In this document: in pieces, positions 1 through 9,384 of the stretch
Position numbering within the stretch: position 1 is the stretch's first letter
Layout of the letters: the number at the start of each line of letters is the position of its first letter
From: Bacillota bacterium
GTDB lineage: Bacteria > Bacillota > Desulfotomaculia > Desulfotomaculales > VENG01
NCBI GenBank assembly: GCA_009711705.1
Contig: VENG01000007.1
Span: 124,001 to 188,000, forward strand
Length of the DNA: 64,000 nt
Direction: 5' to 3'
Notes under the pieces: generated by a model
Databases searched by the model: none
Seen by the model: only the letters and a program-made list of their open reading frames with translations
Told to the model about the DNA's origin: nothing
Made by a program: the position numbers and the translations under genes

Positions 1-1182
1 GGGAGCATGGGGAATTTCCCTGCTAACTTTCTGATTATTACCTTGAGCCCTTTGCCTGCTCATAACAATTATCCCCAGCAGAGTCAATTCGATCATAAAA
101 AAGAAAGAAATGACCCAGACAGTTAACATGTCCAGTAAAATTCTAAACATCAGCCGGTCAATATAAGCTGCCGAAATCTTAGCGCTAATTAAGGCAACCT
201 CTTGGTAATTACCGGAATCAATAACAGCACCTTCACCGGATCCGGGTTTAATGATACTTACACTTTCTACCAGCTGTATGCCGGACTCTATTTTCCCCAG
301 ATATTCTTCTAAGCCGTCCACATATTCCAGGCTTATGCCCTTCCGGTAAACGTCCTCTATGTTTTGGGCCACCGTGTGCTCTACAAAGCTTTTACTTTGC
401 AGGGCCAGGTCTCCGTAAGCGTTTTTAAAAAGATAATAATTAATACCGCAATAAAACAACTGCACCGAACCTAAAACAACAACCAAAGTTACTAAAATCC
501 TTTTTCTGTTAACCTTATTATCCCCGGTTAAAAGTCGGGTTCTAAAAAGAAGTATGTATAATAAGCTAAGGGCTGTTAATGCGATTCCTGCTACATATGC
601 CACTAATTGTTTTGTATAATCATTGTTAAAACCTAGAAATGAATTTTCTGGAAAGACCATATCCAGGGAAGCCACATAACCTGAATCGTTGTCAGAAATT
701 TTCAAAAATATATGATGCTTCCCTGCATGGGATTGGTAACTACAATTATCATTTATGGCTCCCTGTTGAAAAGTGGCTGTTTTCAATAACTGTGCAGGTA
801 CATAAGCATTTGCTACAAAACCGTCCAAGTCATATAATACTTCACCGGCGGGTGAGATCACGTTTACCTGATCAACCTCATTAACAATTTCCTTTAACTT
901 GTTCAAGGTATCACTCATACCGTAAAAATTGTTAATAGACTTTCCGTATTTAAGGGCGTATTCAATTTTTCTGACCAGTTCATTGCCGGCAACGGAATAG
1001 GTGTTAACCAGGGATTTATTATAATTGTCTACAAATGTCATATGGTTCAGGATCCCGGTAAAAGCCATAATCACTACCAGCAGTCCGACTGCCAGCAATA
1101 AAATCTTAGTACTTAATTTTTTATTTGATTTAACCGGCTCATCAGCTATATAGTTGCGGCTTGAAGATTCTTTTGATGTCAA
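1..1182 (-). CDS. Membrane sensor protein, N-terminal part (runs off left edge)
   Basis: An open frame of about 394 codons runs leftwards off the window without a stop. The first usable start is TTG at 1182; an in-frame TGA lies two codons upstream, and an AGGATGG-like ribosome site precedes it. The protein has one transmembrane helix near residues 24-42, an extracytoplasmic domain to about 185, two more helices near 186-206 and 219-240, a second outside domain, and a further helix near 355-380. This layout fits a membrane receptor with sensor domains joined to an unseen cytoplasmic output domain. The output type (kinase, phosphatase, cyclase or other) cannot be told. It lies downstream of the peptide cluster, behind its terminator, and has its own upstream repeat element. 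Confidence 0.7.
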   Translation of the reverse strand, partial: MTSKESSSRNYIADEPVKSNKKLSTKILLLAVGLLVVIMAFTGILNHMTFVDNYNKSLVNTYSVAGNELVRKIEYALKYGKSINNFYGMSDTLNKLKEIVNEVDQVNVISPAGEVLYDLDGFVANAYVPAQLLKTATFQQGAINDNCSYQSHAGKHHIFLKISDNDSGYVASLDMVFPENSFLGFNNDYTKQLVAYVAGIALTALSLLYILLFRTRLLTGDNKVNRKRILVTLVVVLGSVQLFYCGINYYLFKNAYGDLALQSKSFVEHTVAQNIEDVYRKGISLEYVDGLEEYLGKIESGIQLVESVSIIKPGSGEGAVIDSGNYQEVALISAKISAAYIDRLMFRILLDMLTVWVISFFFMIELTLLGIIVMSRQRAQGNNQKVSREIPHAP

Positions 1183-1385
1183 CTTTCATGTCACCATCCT
1201 GGTTAAAACAATTTCCCCTCTGGCATAAAATACCATTAGCATATAAAGGCTTTTTTCGCCAATAGTTTCATTTTCCTTCTTATTTTCCTGCTTTTACAAA
1301 AATTTAAAAAGAAATCTTTTCCATTCCCAGGTTTGCGAAAGCAGTCGCCTATAAATATCATGATATCTTTTTAAAAAGATGATGT

Positions 1386-1416
1386 TATCACCCTAAAGTA
1401 CTAACTAAAGTACTAA
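1386..1416 (-). promoter_or_regulatory. Tandem 12-bp repeat, candidate regulator site
   Basis: CTAAAGTACTAA occurs twice head to tail (1393-1404 and 1405-1416), next to TATCACC. Read leftwards it is two TTAGTACTTTAG copies followed by GGTGATA. A diverged copy with the same 12-bp period lies at 9893-9923. Each copy sits just past a hairpin terminator and about 200 bp before a leftward start (the sensor gene at 1182 and the peptide gene at 9687). This suggests an operator for a shared regulator, possibly the MalT-like protein of this locus. That link is inference. Confidence 0.5.
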
Positions 1417-1434
1417 TTTTTCTGGATTTCAACA

Positions 1435-1463
1435 AATAAAACACGCTTTTAGCGTGTTTTATT
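1435..1463 (-). terminator. Intrinsic terminator of peptide operon
   Basis: A perfect 12-bp stem (AATAAAACACGC with GCGTGTTTTATT) and a 5-nt loop lie about 100 bp after the last gene of the leftward peptide operon. The A/T-rich arms give T runs on either strand. Confidence 0.8.
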
Positions 1464-1565
1464 GTGATCTATTCGTTTATAAGGAGGCCCTGAACAACAA
1501 ATCAATACAGATTTTGGATAAGTGTATTGTTTCATGAGCTCTGTTGGGGCTCGCAGTTTGTCATA

Positions 1566-1910
1566 CTACCATTTTGGAAATGTGGGAACACTTGGGGTGC
1601 TTGGGGTACCTGGGGTATCTGGGATACCAATTTCACCGGTTGGTGTAATGTTAATTGTACCAATATTGACTTCGATTAGCGCTCCACCGGCTACATTATC
1701 AAGGGCATCTTCGGAAAGCTCACCGTCTTTTCCTTGCAGAGAATTTACTATTGCCTTCCTCAGCTGATTGATTTCATCCATATTAAAATCTATACCTTCA
1801 CTCTTTAACATCGCTTGAACTTCCTCTGGGGTCTCCTTGTTAAGAAGTTCTTCTACAAACTTTTTATCCGCATCTAATTTAGCCTGTAACCGCTTAACTC
1901 TATCTTCCAT
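1566..1910 (-). CDS. Nif11-type RiPP precursor peptide B
   Basis: A 114-aa protein, started at the ATG at 1910 because GGGAGG at 1920-1925 lies 9 nt upstream. Residues 1-76 form a charged helical leader ending in LSEDALDNVAGG, the double-glycine pattern of Nif11/nitrile-hydratase-like leader peptides. The 38-residue remainder (77-114) has no cysteine. It runs from a beta-prone stretch (IEVNIGTINITPTGEIGI) into a Pro/Thr/Ser microrepeat ending in FPKW. The microrepeat is built from a 9-bp DNA unit (TGGGGTRCY in + orientation), so it may vary in copy number. It is the last gene of the operon with two B12 radical-SAM genes and a sulfotransferase gene, and is probably one of their substrates. Cleavage after GG is expected from the family; the actual modifications are unknown. 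Confidence 0.85.
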   Translation of the reverse strand: MEDRVKRLQAKLDADKKFVEELLNKETPEEVQAMLKSEGIDFNMDEINQLRKAIVNSLQGKDGELSEDALDNVAGGALIEVNIGTINITPTGEIGIPDTPGTPSTPSVPTFPKW

Positions 1911-2087
1911 ACTTGTCATCCTCCCTTTTAAGATAAATAAATACCATCTTCTTCTAATATTTCTATGGACCAAAGAGAACTGGAAAAATCCCCCCTCCCC
2001 TATAATCTACCATCACCTTCAGCCGGTTGTTCATCATCCAATTACTTATACCAGGAATACGGAAAAGTAGCACACAATAAATTCTTT

Positions 2088-3974
2088 TTATCCTTCTCGA
2101 TTATGAATTTCAATACGTTCCATAACTTGTTGTCCGTATTTAAAACATATTGCATCAAACTTTTCCCTGCCATAATCCTTTAACAGGTCTATCTTGTCAG
2201 GTGCAATATTGATGTGATGGTTTTCCGTTATTGAATCTACCGTGACACCCACAAAACCGGCAAGTTTAGCCTGGCTGCAAGAAATTTCAGAGGTACTGAT
2301 TATGATTGATCTTTCAGGCGGCAGTATATCTAGTACCCGTAAGTTGTACACAGCCCAACTCTTAATAAACATCTCCACCAGGGGATCTAAGTGTTCCTGT
2401 AGGGCTTCATAGGAGTTGAACCACTGCCAATCATACTCTCCAAAGAGAATTCTGCCGTAGTTGAGCATCCAGTCCGGCATGTCTTGCCCGATGTCGAGGA
2501 AGTGTTTTTTCCACCTGGAGATCATTTTCAAGAATGAATTTACCCATGTATAACAATCCCGGACGGTAAAAATGAATTTGGCCTGAGGATATTCTTCGAT
2601 CAATATACGCAGATAGAAATGGTTAAAGCTGGCTGTATCCATTTCCAATTGGCCTATTTCATGCCGGTAACGGATATAACTACGCAGCGTTTCCTCGTTA
2701 ATCCAGCCGTCTTTCCAGGCGGTAATCAATTCCACGGATTCCCGTTCCTTATATTCGGCAATTGATTTGTAGTTGCCGAAAAGCGCCATAATCGAGGAAC
2801 AACCGGAACGCGGCAGTCCCACATTATAGGCATGAAACCTGCGTGAAATACGGCCGGGACTCTTTGTTTTATTCACCGGACCGTCCGCTACATTTTCCAA
2901 CAAGCAGCGCAGCTCATTGGGCAGTACAAAGGCCGGGAAAGAGTGTTCCTTGATCACAAAGATACGTTTGTAGTAGATCTCGGTGGGCAATGAATAACCG
3001 CCGGGTGGGATATCCCACATTTGACTTGTATTTTTAGAGACATCTTCCAGGAAATCTACTGTTTGGCGTGGCCTGAGGGTTTTGCAGCAACGGCATAGAT
3101 CAAGTACAGTGGTATCCCAGAGAAGAGTTTCTTTTCGTCCGGATTCTAATAAAGGGATACAGTACGTCAGAAAGGATTGAAAGTCTTGTTTTAGATAGGC
3201 TTTTTTCAGTCTTCCCCAGGCATATATTTCCTGCAAATGACCGTGACCGTCAAAGTATTCCCAGGCAGAGAATTGAGCAAAAAGCTCGTCGGTTTGCCGG
3301 TAGGCTTGTCTGCTCAGCATGCAGCCCACTTCACTTGCAAACTGTGCGATCAAGGCATATCTGGATGGTTCGGGTATAGCTTGTACAAGGCTGCTGCTCC
3401 ATCCTTTGCCGATAGATAATTGCTCCCCATAACCGCAAAGATATGTGATAGCCTGCTGAGCCAAATGAACAGCTTGCTCTTCCGCACCGGTTTCCATACA
3501 GGTCCTGAGCCAAAGAAGAACTTGCTGCAGCCTGTTTATATGTAGGAAAGACAGAGTATGTTCCTGTTCTAAAAGCCGGTAGTTTTGCAGGGATTTTAAA
3601 ATATTGTCCTGAGCAAGCCGGTAATTTTTAAGCTGAAAATCAAGTTCGGATTCTGCCTGTGCAATGCGCGCCGTGCCCAGTACCTGCAGCAAATCAGATT
3701 TTGCATTTTTGTGCAAATACTTGGAGGCCGTCCTGAAGGCCTCCCGGGAATCTATAAATAATGTCTGCCGGCGCAGATTAGTGCCCAGTCCGATAAGATG
3801 TATAATTGTTTTGTATACTTCCTGATCGGCTGACGACAGAGAATTATTAATAAATGATTCTGTTAATTTCCGACAAGATACATTGCCGTCTTGTTCAGCC
3901 AGTGGTACCGGCAAGTATCTTCCTTTTCTGCACGCCATTATAGAATGAACCAAAAGACTGTTAATATTAGGCAT
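2088..3974 (-). CDS. PAPS-type sulfotransferase with N-terminal helical domain
   Basis: A 628-aa protein, started at ATG 3974 (an upstream in-frame GTG at 3983 is possible). About residues 35-330 are helical and TPR-like, with no catalytic motif recognised. The C-terminal third is a sulfotransferase fold: GLPRSGCSS near residue 387 matches the 5'-phosphosulfate-binding loop, and FIFTVRD near 470 matches the strand whose Arg binds the 3'-phosphate of PAPS. It follows the second B12 radical-SAM gene (54-nt gap) and precedes peptide B. The likely role is sulfation of a Ser, Thr or Tyr of the modified peptide, with the helical part binding the leader or the peptide. The sulfotransferase fold is well supported; the peptide substrate is inferred from context. 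Confidence 0.8.
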   Translation of the reverse strand: MPNINSLLVHSIMACRKGRYLPVPLAEQDGNVSCRKLTESFINNSLSSADQEVYKTIIHLIGLGTNLRRQTLFIDSREAFRTASKYLHKNAKSDLLQVLGTARIAQAESELDFQLKNYRLAQDNILKSLQNYRLLEQEHTLSFLHINRLQQVLLWLRTCMETGAEEQAVHLAQQAITYLCGYGEQLSIGKGWSSSLVQAIPEPSRYALIAQFASEVGCMLSRQAYRQTDELFAQFSAWEYFDGHGHLQEIYAWGRLKKAYLKQDFQSFLTYCIPLLESGRKETLLWDTTVLDLCRCCKTLRPRQTVDFLEDVSKNTSQMWDIPPGGYSLPTEIYYKRIFVIKEHSFPAFVLPNELRCLLENVADGPVNKTKSPGRISRRFHAYNVGLPRSGCSSIMALFGNYKSIAEYKERESVELITAWKDGWINEETLRSYIRYRHEIGQLEMDTASFNHFYLRILIEEYPQAKFIFTVRDCYTWVNSFLKMISRWKKHFLDIGQDMPDWMLNYGRILFGEYDWQWFNSYEALQEHLDPLVEMFIKSWAVYNLRVLDILPPERSIIISTSEISCSQAKLAGFVGVTVDSITENHHINIAPDKIDLLKDYGREKFDAICFKYGQQVMERIEIHNREG

Positions 3975-4028
3975 AATAAACACTTCTCTTTTCTGATGAT
4001 TAAAGCTTTGATGGAGTTTCTGTTCACG

Positions 4029-5375
4029 CTAATCAACTTCCAGATACTCCATAATCGCTTTATAAATATCCGGTAAATGATAAAAATCTACAAGTTTGTC
4101 ATGGCAGTGATGCTGTATTTTTTGCATATCTTGTACAGTAGCCCGGCTTGAGTGAAGCATATTATTGATTGGTTCTTGAACCAACTTTTGGTGCAGCTTA
4201 TGCACATGCCTGTCTGTAAATGGATATTCCCTAATCTCCAAGGCAAAGCGTTCTTGCTTGGTGAAACCCTGTTGCTCCATTTCCTGCCAAATAGCGGTAC
4301 CGGCCAGGCCGTATAAATGGGTAGAAAAAACGTCCCTGGAAGCTCCAAAAACAGCCAAAAAGCGAATATTATCGATCAGCTCATGTATTGTCATCTCAAA
4401 GTGCGAAAACAAAATGATGTTGGCATTAATCTTTACACTGGATGAATAGTTTGTTTTGAGCTTACAAAGTGTTTGGGTGGCCTTTTCATTGATCTGGGGT
4501 GTTGTTGTCCTGCCCAGAAGGTCCAACAAACGTTGAGCGTTAGCTTCAATACCGATTTCTATAAAGATAAGATCTATATACCTGCTTGCAAAATATCTTT
4601 CCAGCACCTGCTGATTACGTAATACATCGTTAGGACGGCCAACTAAAGCAATCTGAATATAAAGTTGGCGGTATTCAATTTCATCCAGAACGCCGGCCAA
4701 TAATTTCCCATTGGTCAACGAGTTGGCATTACCGATATTGAAACGGTCATAACCTTTATCTATCCAGTGTTCAATTTCTTCTGCGATGCGTTTTGCAGTC
4801 TTAAAGCGCATGCGGGAATTTTCCTGGCAGTATTTACACTTGCCGTAACAACCACGGGAAAGCTCAATAAACACTAGATCATTCATAACAGCAAGGTTTC
4901 CCGGATATGGAAGATCATCCATATTTAAATAGGCAGCCGGAGGCCGTATTTGAATCTTATTGTCGAAATCCCGGTAGGCAATTCCGTCCAACTGAGCAAA
5001 TAATTCCGGTTCGTCGCATGATTTCAGCAGCTTATATAACCTTTTTTCCCCTTCATCCATGATTACATAATCTATACCGGGATTTTTTTGCAGCAGCCAT
5101 TCCGGCAGGGCCGATGCAGTCCAACCGCCCCATATAATCATTTTGTCCTGCAGTTTATCAGTCCAATATGCGGCAAATTCATAGGAAAAATCAGAAACAG
5201 AAAAAGCAAACACAGGAGATGAATCCTTATATTCGTCAACCTGGTTGTGATTAATCACTCTACAGTTAACGCCGTGGCTTTGTAGATAGGCTTCAATAGA
5301 AGCCAATCCCATGTTGCAGTTTTGTCGATCATTAAATATCAGGGTATTCAAATTCACTAAGATAATATCTTTCAT
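4029..5375 (-). CDS. B12-binding-type radical SAM protein (second of cluster)
   Basis: A 448-aa protein with the two-part layout of class B radical-SAM enzymes: a Rossmann-like cobalamin-binding-type domain (about 1-140; IIWGGW near 80 is typical) followed by a radical-SAM barrel with the [4Fe-4S] motif CYGKCKYC (Cys176, Cys180, Cys183). Enzymes of this type methylate unactivated carbons or do other radical chemistry on RiPPs. The domain lacks the classical DxHxxG lower-ligand motif, as many family members do. The start is 24 nt after the upstream B12 radical-SAM gene, so the two are co-transcribed. The substrate, presumably one or both Nif11-type peptides, is inferred. Confidence 0.85.
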   Translation of the reverse strand: MKDIILVNLNTLIFNDRQNCNMGLASIEAYLQSHGVNCRVINHNQVDEYKDSSPVFAFSVSDFSYEFAAYWTDKLQDKMIIWGGWTASALPEWLLQKNPGIDYVIMDEGEKRLYKLLKSCDEPELFAQLDGIAYRDFDNKIQIRPPAAYLNMDDLPYPGNLAVMNDLVFIELSRGCYGKCKYCQENSRMRFKTAKRIAEEIEHWIDKGYDRFNIGNANSLTNGKLLAGVLDEIEYRQLYIQIALVGRPNDVLRNQQVLERYFASRYIDLIFIEIGIEANAQRLLDLLGRTTTPQINEKATQTLCKLKTNYSSSVKINANIILFSHFEMTIHELIDNIRFLAVFGASRDVFSTHLYGLAGTAIWQEMEQQGFTKQERFALEIREYPFTDRHVHKLHQKLVQEPINNMLHSSRATVQDMQKIQHHCHDKLVDFYHLPDIYKAIMEYLEVD

Positions 5376-5399
5376 AAATAATAATTCACCTTCCGCACT

Positions 5400-6662
5400 C
5401 TAAGGAGCAAAAATATCCGAATCCCATGGTCTCTTGAACCTGTTTCCATGCGCGGCATTGTAAAGCTGAGCATGGGCAAAGATTTGTTCTGCAGTATCCA
5501 GAGCCGGCCACAAGGCCCAATTGAGTTCTTCCAATGATTTTCCCTTAAGCAGCATAGAATGGCGATCGTATTCCGCTGTACCGGGAATTAAGGCCACCGG
5601 AGCTATCTCGGCAATTGCACCCAAATCATTTATTTCTTTAATGATGGATGCAATATCAATTAAGCAGTCATCTTTAAAGCCAACTGGAAAAGAACAATGA
5701 AAATCGGAAAGATTAAAACCGTTTTTTTGAAATATTTCTACCGCTCTGTGAAAATGTTCGGCGCCGTAACTTTTTTGTATTTGAGCATTTGTTTCTTTTT
5801 CTAATTCCCTGGGCAAAGTCATACCGCGCACATTTGCTTCTTTCATCAATTCAGCCAGCCCGCCGGTCACTTTATCCGGTTGAATCCCACCGTAAAAATA
5901 GAGGTTCGCCTCCAATTTTTTTTCAATGCATGCCCTTAAAAAATCTTCCAGATCATAATTGGCTACATTGGGGTCGATATTAATAAAATCTATTACTCCA
6001 TATAACTCTTTTTTTTGTTGGAGATCGTCAACAAGAGCCTGCACATCAAATCTGACAACTTCTTTGAACAGTTTACTGTTTACGCAGTGGGAGCAATTAT
6101 TTTCACACCCCAAATCCAATTGAAACACAATATACTCCAGGGGTGCTTTAAATAATGAATAGTCCGGGAAAAGCGTCTTGGCCTCAGGGATAAGTCCGCC
6201 ATGTATGAGTGCTTTGCTTTTTTGTTGAGCATGCTCCGGGAAAAGCGTAGCATAGTTTCCTCCCAAAAGGAGTAAAGCTTCCGGGAAAACCGTGCTCACA
6301 GTGCGGATTACCTGATGTGCCAATTCGTTATTAAACGTCATGTGGCAGGAAATCCAGACTTCTTCAGGCGGGTCCTGTTTTTGCAGTTCCTGCTCCAGCC
6401 AGGACATGGGCTTGCCCAGAATGAACGTATCAATATACAAATTAAGATTATTAGTACCAAGGGGCATTTTTTTATAAAATTGTAATGAAGTAATTTTATT
6501 GACTGCATAATCCATGCAATCAATAAAGGCCACTTGATGGCCCAATTGTTGCTGCCAGGCGATAAGTTTTAAAATACTTGTGGGATGTGCAAATGAATAC
6601 CAGCCTTGCTGGCATTCATTGACACAGACCACCGGCGGGTTAATGAAAAGGACTTTTTTCAT
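5400..6662 (-). CDS. B12-binding-type radical SAM protein (first of cluster)
   Basis: A 420-aa protein, started at ATG 6662 because GGAGG lies just upstream and the protein then begins MKKVLFINPP, the usual opening of the B12-binding/radical-SAM family. Residues 1-160 are the cobalamin-type domain (INPP, then LLLGGNY near 132). Cys186, Cys190 and Cys193 (CENNCSHC) form the [4Fe-4S] site, followed by a barrel. The sequence differs strongly from the next gene, so the two probably act at different sites or do different reactions. It starts 13 nt after the unknown gene before it. The function, methylation or another radical reaction on the peptide, is inferred from family and location. Confidence 0.85.
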   Translation of the reverse strand: MKKVLFINPPVVCVNECQQGWYSFAHPTSILKLIAWQQQLGHQVAFIDCMDYAVNKITSLQFYKKMPLGTNNLNLYIDTFILGKPMSWLEQELQKQDPPEEVWISCHMTFNNELAHQVIRTVSTVFPEALLLLGGNYATLFPEHAQQKSKALIHGGLIPEAKTLFPDYSLFKAPLEYIVFQLDLGCENNCSHCVNSKLFKEVVRFDVQALVDDLQQKKELYGVIDFINIDPNVANYDLEDFLRACIEKKLEANLYFYGGIQPDKVTGGLAELMKEANVRGMTLPRELEKETNAQIQKSYGAEHFHRAVEIFQKNGFNLSDFHCSFPVGFKDDCLIDIASIIKEINDLGAIAEIAPVALIPGTAEYDRHSMLLKGKSLEELNWALWPALDTAEQIFAHAQLYNAAHGNRFKRPWDSDIFAP

Positions 6663-6675
6663 CTCATCCTCCAGT

Positions 6676-7773
6676 TCATTGAATAAACCACTTACTGTTA
6701 AAATGTATACCCGGTCTATAAACGGCCAAGTATGCCTTGGCATCAGTAGGACAACCGCCGTCCCAGCCCAGTTTGATATGATGAATCATTTTGAATAAAG
6801 ACAAGCACAGGGCATTATCGGATGTTTCCCTGCGTTTTGCAGGCAGAGGGACTGCCCCCGGATACTGCAGCAATCCTTTACGTTTGCCGGGATGACACTG
6901 TACGAACTCCTGCATCAAATCCAGCAATACTGCCCACTGCTCGGGACTTTCATTATCCCAGTCCATATAGCACTCAATGCCAATTTTTGAGGCCGGGCCA
7001 TCTTCCGTAAGGTTTAGGTCAATAGCCAAAGCCCGCAACAATGGGGTCAACCTGTGCAAAAATTCCGATAAAGCAAGCTTGTCTCCCCTCCAGCCAACAT
7101 CAGACAACCAAACGGGAATGACCTCGGGATGCAGTTGATTCACACAAACCCGGATATCCCTGCTGGGCCTGCCCAGCATTGAACCTAACTGAAACAATTG
7201 ACCCGCAGGCGGTATGCTATTCATAAAAGATTGCAGGTCTGCTAAAAGAAAACCCGGAATGTGCAGTAGATCAGATGCGTAATGTAGTATTTCCGCACGT
7301 TCCGGCCTGGATAATTCCTTACTGCGCAGGCCCAGAAAAACAGAAGGATTACGAATGAGATGTGCTGCAAAATCGTGCGAGGTTAGTTGTTCTGTATCAA
7401 ATTCCAGCCACAAATTGCAAATGTGCTTATTTAATATGTTTGCCTCATGAGCCCATTGGCCGGCAAAAGTACGCATTTCACGCCAGACAGAATGTTCTGC
7501 GCACAGAGCATCCAAACTGGAAGGATTATGGCCGGCAAGAAGTTTCTGGCCTAAAGATCTGTTTTTGATCTCAAACAAAACATCAGCCAACGGGTCGGCT
7601 GTATGCAACCTGCACTCCAACCCCCAGAAGTTGGAGAGTTCAACCGGAAGCAGTGCCGTAACCGCGGCCAACCTCAGGTAGCCTTCCCGTTCTAAAAGCT
7701 CCTCAGGCATATCTTTATATATTGTATTTAAATCTACTTTTAAACTATCTTTTGTGCTCACATTATTCATCAT
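6676..7773 (-). CDS. Unrecognised cluster protein (365 aa)
   Basis: I do not recognise this family. It is a soluble, Leu/Trp-rich, mostly helical protein with no signal peptide, membrane helix, Cys motif or nucleotide-binding loop that I can see. Its C-terminal part (from about SKIGIECYMDWD) looks more beta-like. ATG 7773 (or 7770) is chosen; an in-frame TTG at 7797 overlaps the stop of the epimerase gene but has no ribosome site. It sits between the epimerase-like gene and the first B12 radical-SAM gene with nearly no spacing. A role in the peptide pathway (partner protein, leader binding or a new modifying enzyme) is likely, but the activity is unknown. Confidence 0.65.
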   Translation of the reverse strand: MMNNVSTKDSLKVDLNTIYKDMPEELLEREGYLRLAAVTALLPVELSNFWGLECRLHTADPLADVLFEIKNRSLGQKLLAGHNPSSLDALCAEHSVWREMRTFAGQWAHEANILNKHICNLWLEFDTEQLTSHDFAAHLIRNPSVFLGLRSKELSRPERAEILHYASDLLHIPGFLLADLQSFMNSIPPAGQLFQLGSMLGRPSRDIRVCVNQLHPEVIPVWLSDVGWRGDKLALSEFLHRLTPLLRALAIDLNLTEDGPASKIGIECYMDWDNESPEQWAVLLDLMQEFVQCHPGKRKGLLQYPGAVPLPAKRRETSDNALCLSLFKMIHHIKLGWDGGCPTDAKAYLAVYRPGIHFNSKWFIQ

Positions 7774-7793
7774 ATTATTCCCATGTTTGGATC

Positions 7794-9269
7794 TCAAGTA
7801 TTGAGCCCGGCTTCATCTAAAAAGCCATTAGTAAACAAATATTTTAGTACAGCTTGTACCGCAAAAGGATCCTGTCTGTACTTATCCACTAAAATATCAC
7901 CGGCATCCTGATAGCTAACAGGTGTGTTCATTAATAGCTCACCCAGAGCCTTAAAAACACTCTTGTTTTGAAAATGATGGATTTGATTGGGGGATATCAG
8001 ATCAAAACCGTTTTCCAGTGGCTTGCAAATAAGATCATCCCTTAATCGAAGCGTCATATGCGCCGGTGGTGTATCCGGCATATTACGTTCAATCATTTCC
8101 AGGACAGTATTGCGAAAATCCTCAACTGTATCAAAAGAGGCTTCATCAAAGACACGATAACCATAAGGCCACTTCTCTGAAGTATAACAAGGACTGACCA
8201 GTTTGATATCCTTTCTAACCAGATTAATATAAAATCCGGTAACACAGGCAATTGTCCCCTGCGGTACAGCATCCTGCAAATAGTTTGTGCTGTCACGTTG
8301 TCGCATATCATCTTTTTGAGAAAAAATGCGTCCTCCTGAGACCTTTTCCCGTTCACTGTCCTTCATTTGCATATGCAGAGAAACATCTCTTAATTCATCA
8401 GGAGAATGATTGTCGTGAATTTTATGCAGCATTTTGGTGGACAGCACACTTAGCCTGGGCCAGGGTAAAGTCCTTGGCCGGTAATAGGCAAGCAGATCAT
8501 CAATCCATTTTTTATCGGTGCCGACTGCAGTGCTTGTACAAACAGGCGACCCTGTAATATCGTCATAATCTTTTATGTAGTCTATATAATGAGGATTATC
8601 ATAAGGTTCTGTAGCATAATAGAGCAAAGCCATGCCTGCGGCTTGACCACCGAAAATATCGGTACAGACTTGGGCAATACCCCGGAAAAAATCTTTGTTA
8701 TTATTATAATCTAATGTGCTTTGCAGTTTGTTAGAGCTAAATGCACAAAACCAGCATTGGACACTGCAGCCGTCACATAATTCAATGGCCAGGGAAGGAT
8801 GATCAATAAACTGGTTATATGCTCCGAGTTCACTTTGGGCAGAAGCGATATGCCTATTGCGCCAGTTATCAAATCTGGTGTTTAGCACCGGGAAGCGTTG
8901 TGCACATGCTTCCCTGAATTGTGTTTTCTTGTGCCGGATAAATCTGAACCAGAGTTCCATAAGAGGATAATTCTTTAGCATTTCAACATGTTCTGCCGGA
9001 ATATCTTCATGCGTTTGGCAGGTACACTCAGTGATGATTTCAGGGTTCTTCCAGAGCAAAGCCATTTCCTTTGTATGGAAATCAATACCAATTTGTTTCA
9101 TGCGTTCTTGCTGTTTGGGATTAATCCTACCTGCATTGACAGCCGTTCTAAAATCGGCATCCCCTTCATACCACTCAAAAAAGCGTTTAACTTGTGATAT
9201 GTAATGTAGCTCGTCCCGGGTGAATGCATCAAGTACTTTTTTATAGTTATTCGTATGTTTATTACTCAT
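7794..9269 (-). CDS. PoyD-like radical SAM peptide epimerase
   Basis: A 491-aa protein. The radical-SAM motif is CSVQCWFC (Cys168, Cys172, Cys175), preceded by another Cys at 165 (CDGC). The GCSVxCWFC-type signature, the N-terminal extension of about 155 residues and the size match the radical-SAM RiPP amino-acid epimerase family (PoyD/OspD/AvpD type), which turns L residues of a leader-bound peptide into D residues. It lies right after precursor A (116-nt gap), whose Ala/Val-rich core is the kind of substrate these enzymes use. The start has an AAAGGA ribosome site 7 nt upstream. The family call is firm by motif memory; the target residues are unknown. Confidence 0.82.
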   Translation of the reverse strand: MSNKHTNNYKKVLDAFTRDELHYISQVKRFFEWYEGDADFRTAVNAGRINPKQQERMKQIGIDFHTKEMALLWKNPEIITECTCQTHEDIPAEHVEMLKNYPLMELWFRFIRHKKTQFREACAQRFPVLNTRFDNWRNRHIASAQSELGAYNQFIDHPSLAIELCDGCSVQCWFCAFSSNKLQSTLDYNNNKDFFRGIAQVCTDIFGGQAAGMALLYYATEPYDNPHYIDYIKDYDDITGSPVCTSTAVGTDKKWIDDLLAYYRPRTLPWPRLSVLSTKMLHKIHDNHSPDELRDVSLHMQMKDSEREKVSGGRIFSQKDDMRQRDSTNYLQDAVPQGTIACVTGFYINLVRKDIKLVSPCYTSEKWPYGYRVFDEASFDTVEDFRNTVLEMIERNMPDTPPAHMTLRLRDDLICKPLENGFDLISPNQIHHFQNKSVFKALGELLMNTPVSYQDAGDILVDKYRQDPFAVQAVLKYLFTNGFLDEAGLNT

Positions 9270-9384
9270 TGTATAATCCTTTTCCAGTAAATTTAGAAAA
9301 AATATGGTGAAGTCGATAACATCAAGTAACTGATCAATAATAAAATAAGATTGGGTGTATCCAACTACTTAAAAACAAAAAAGC

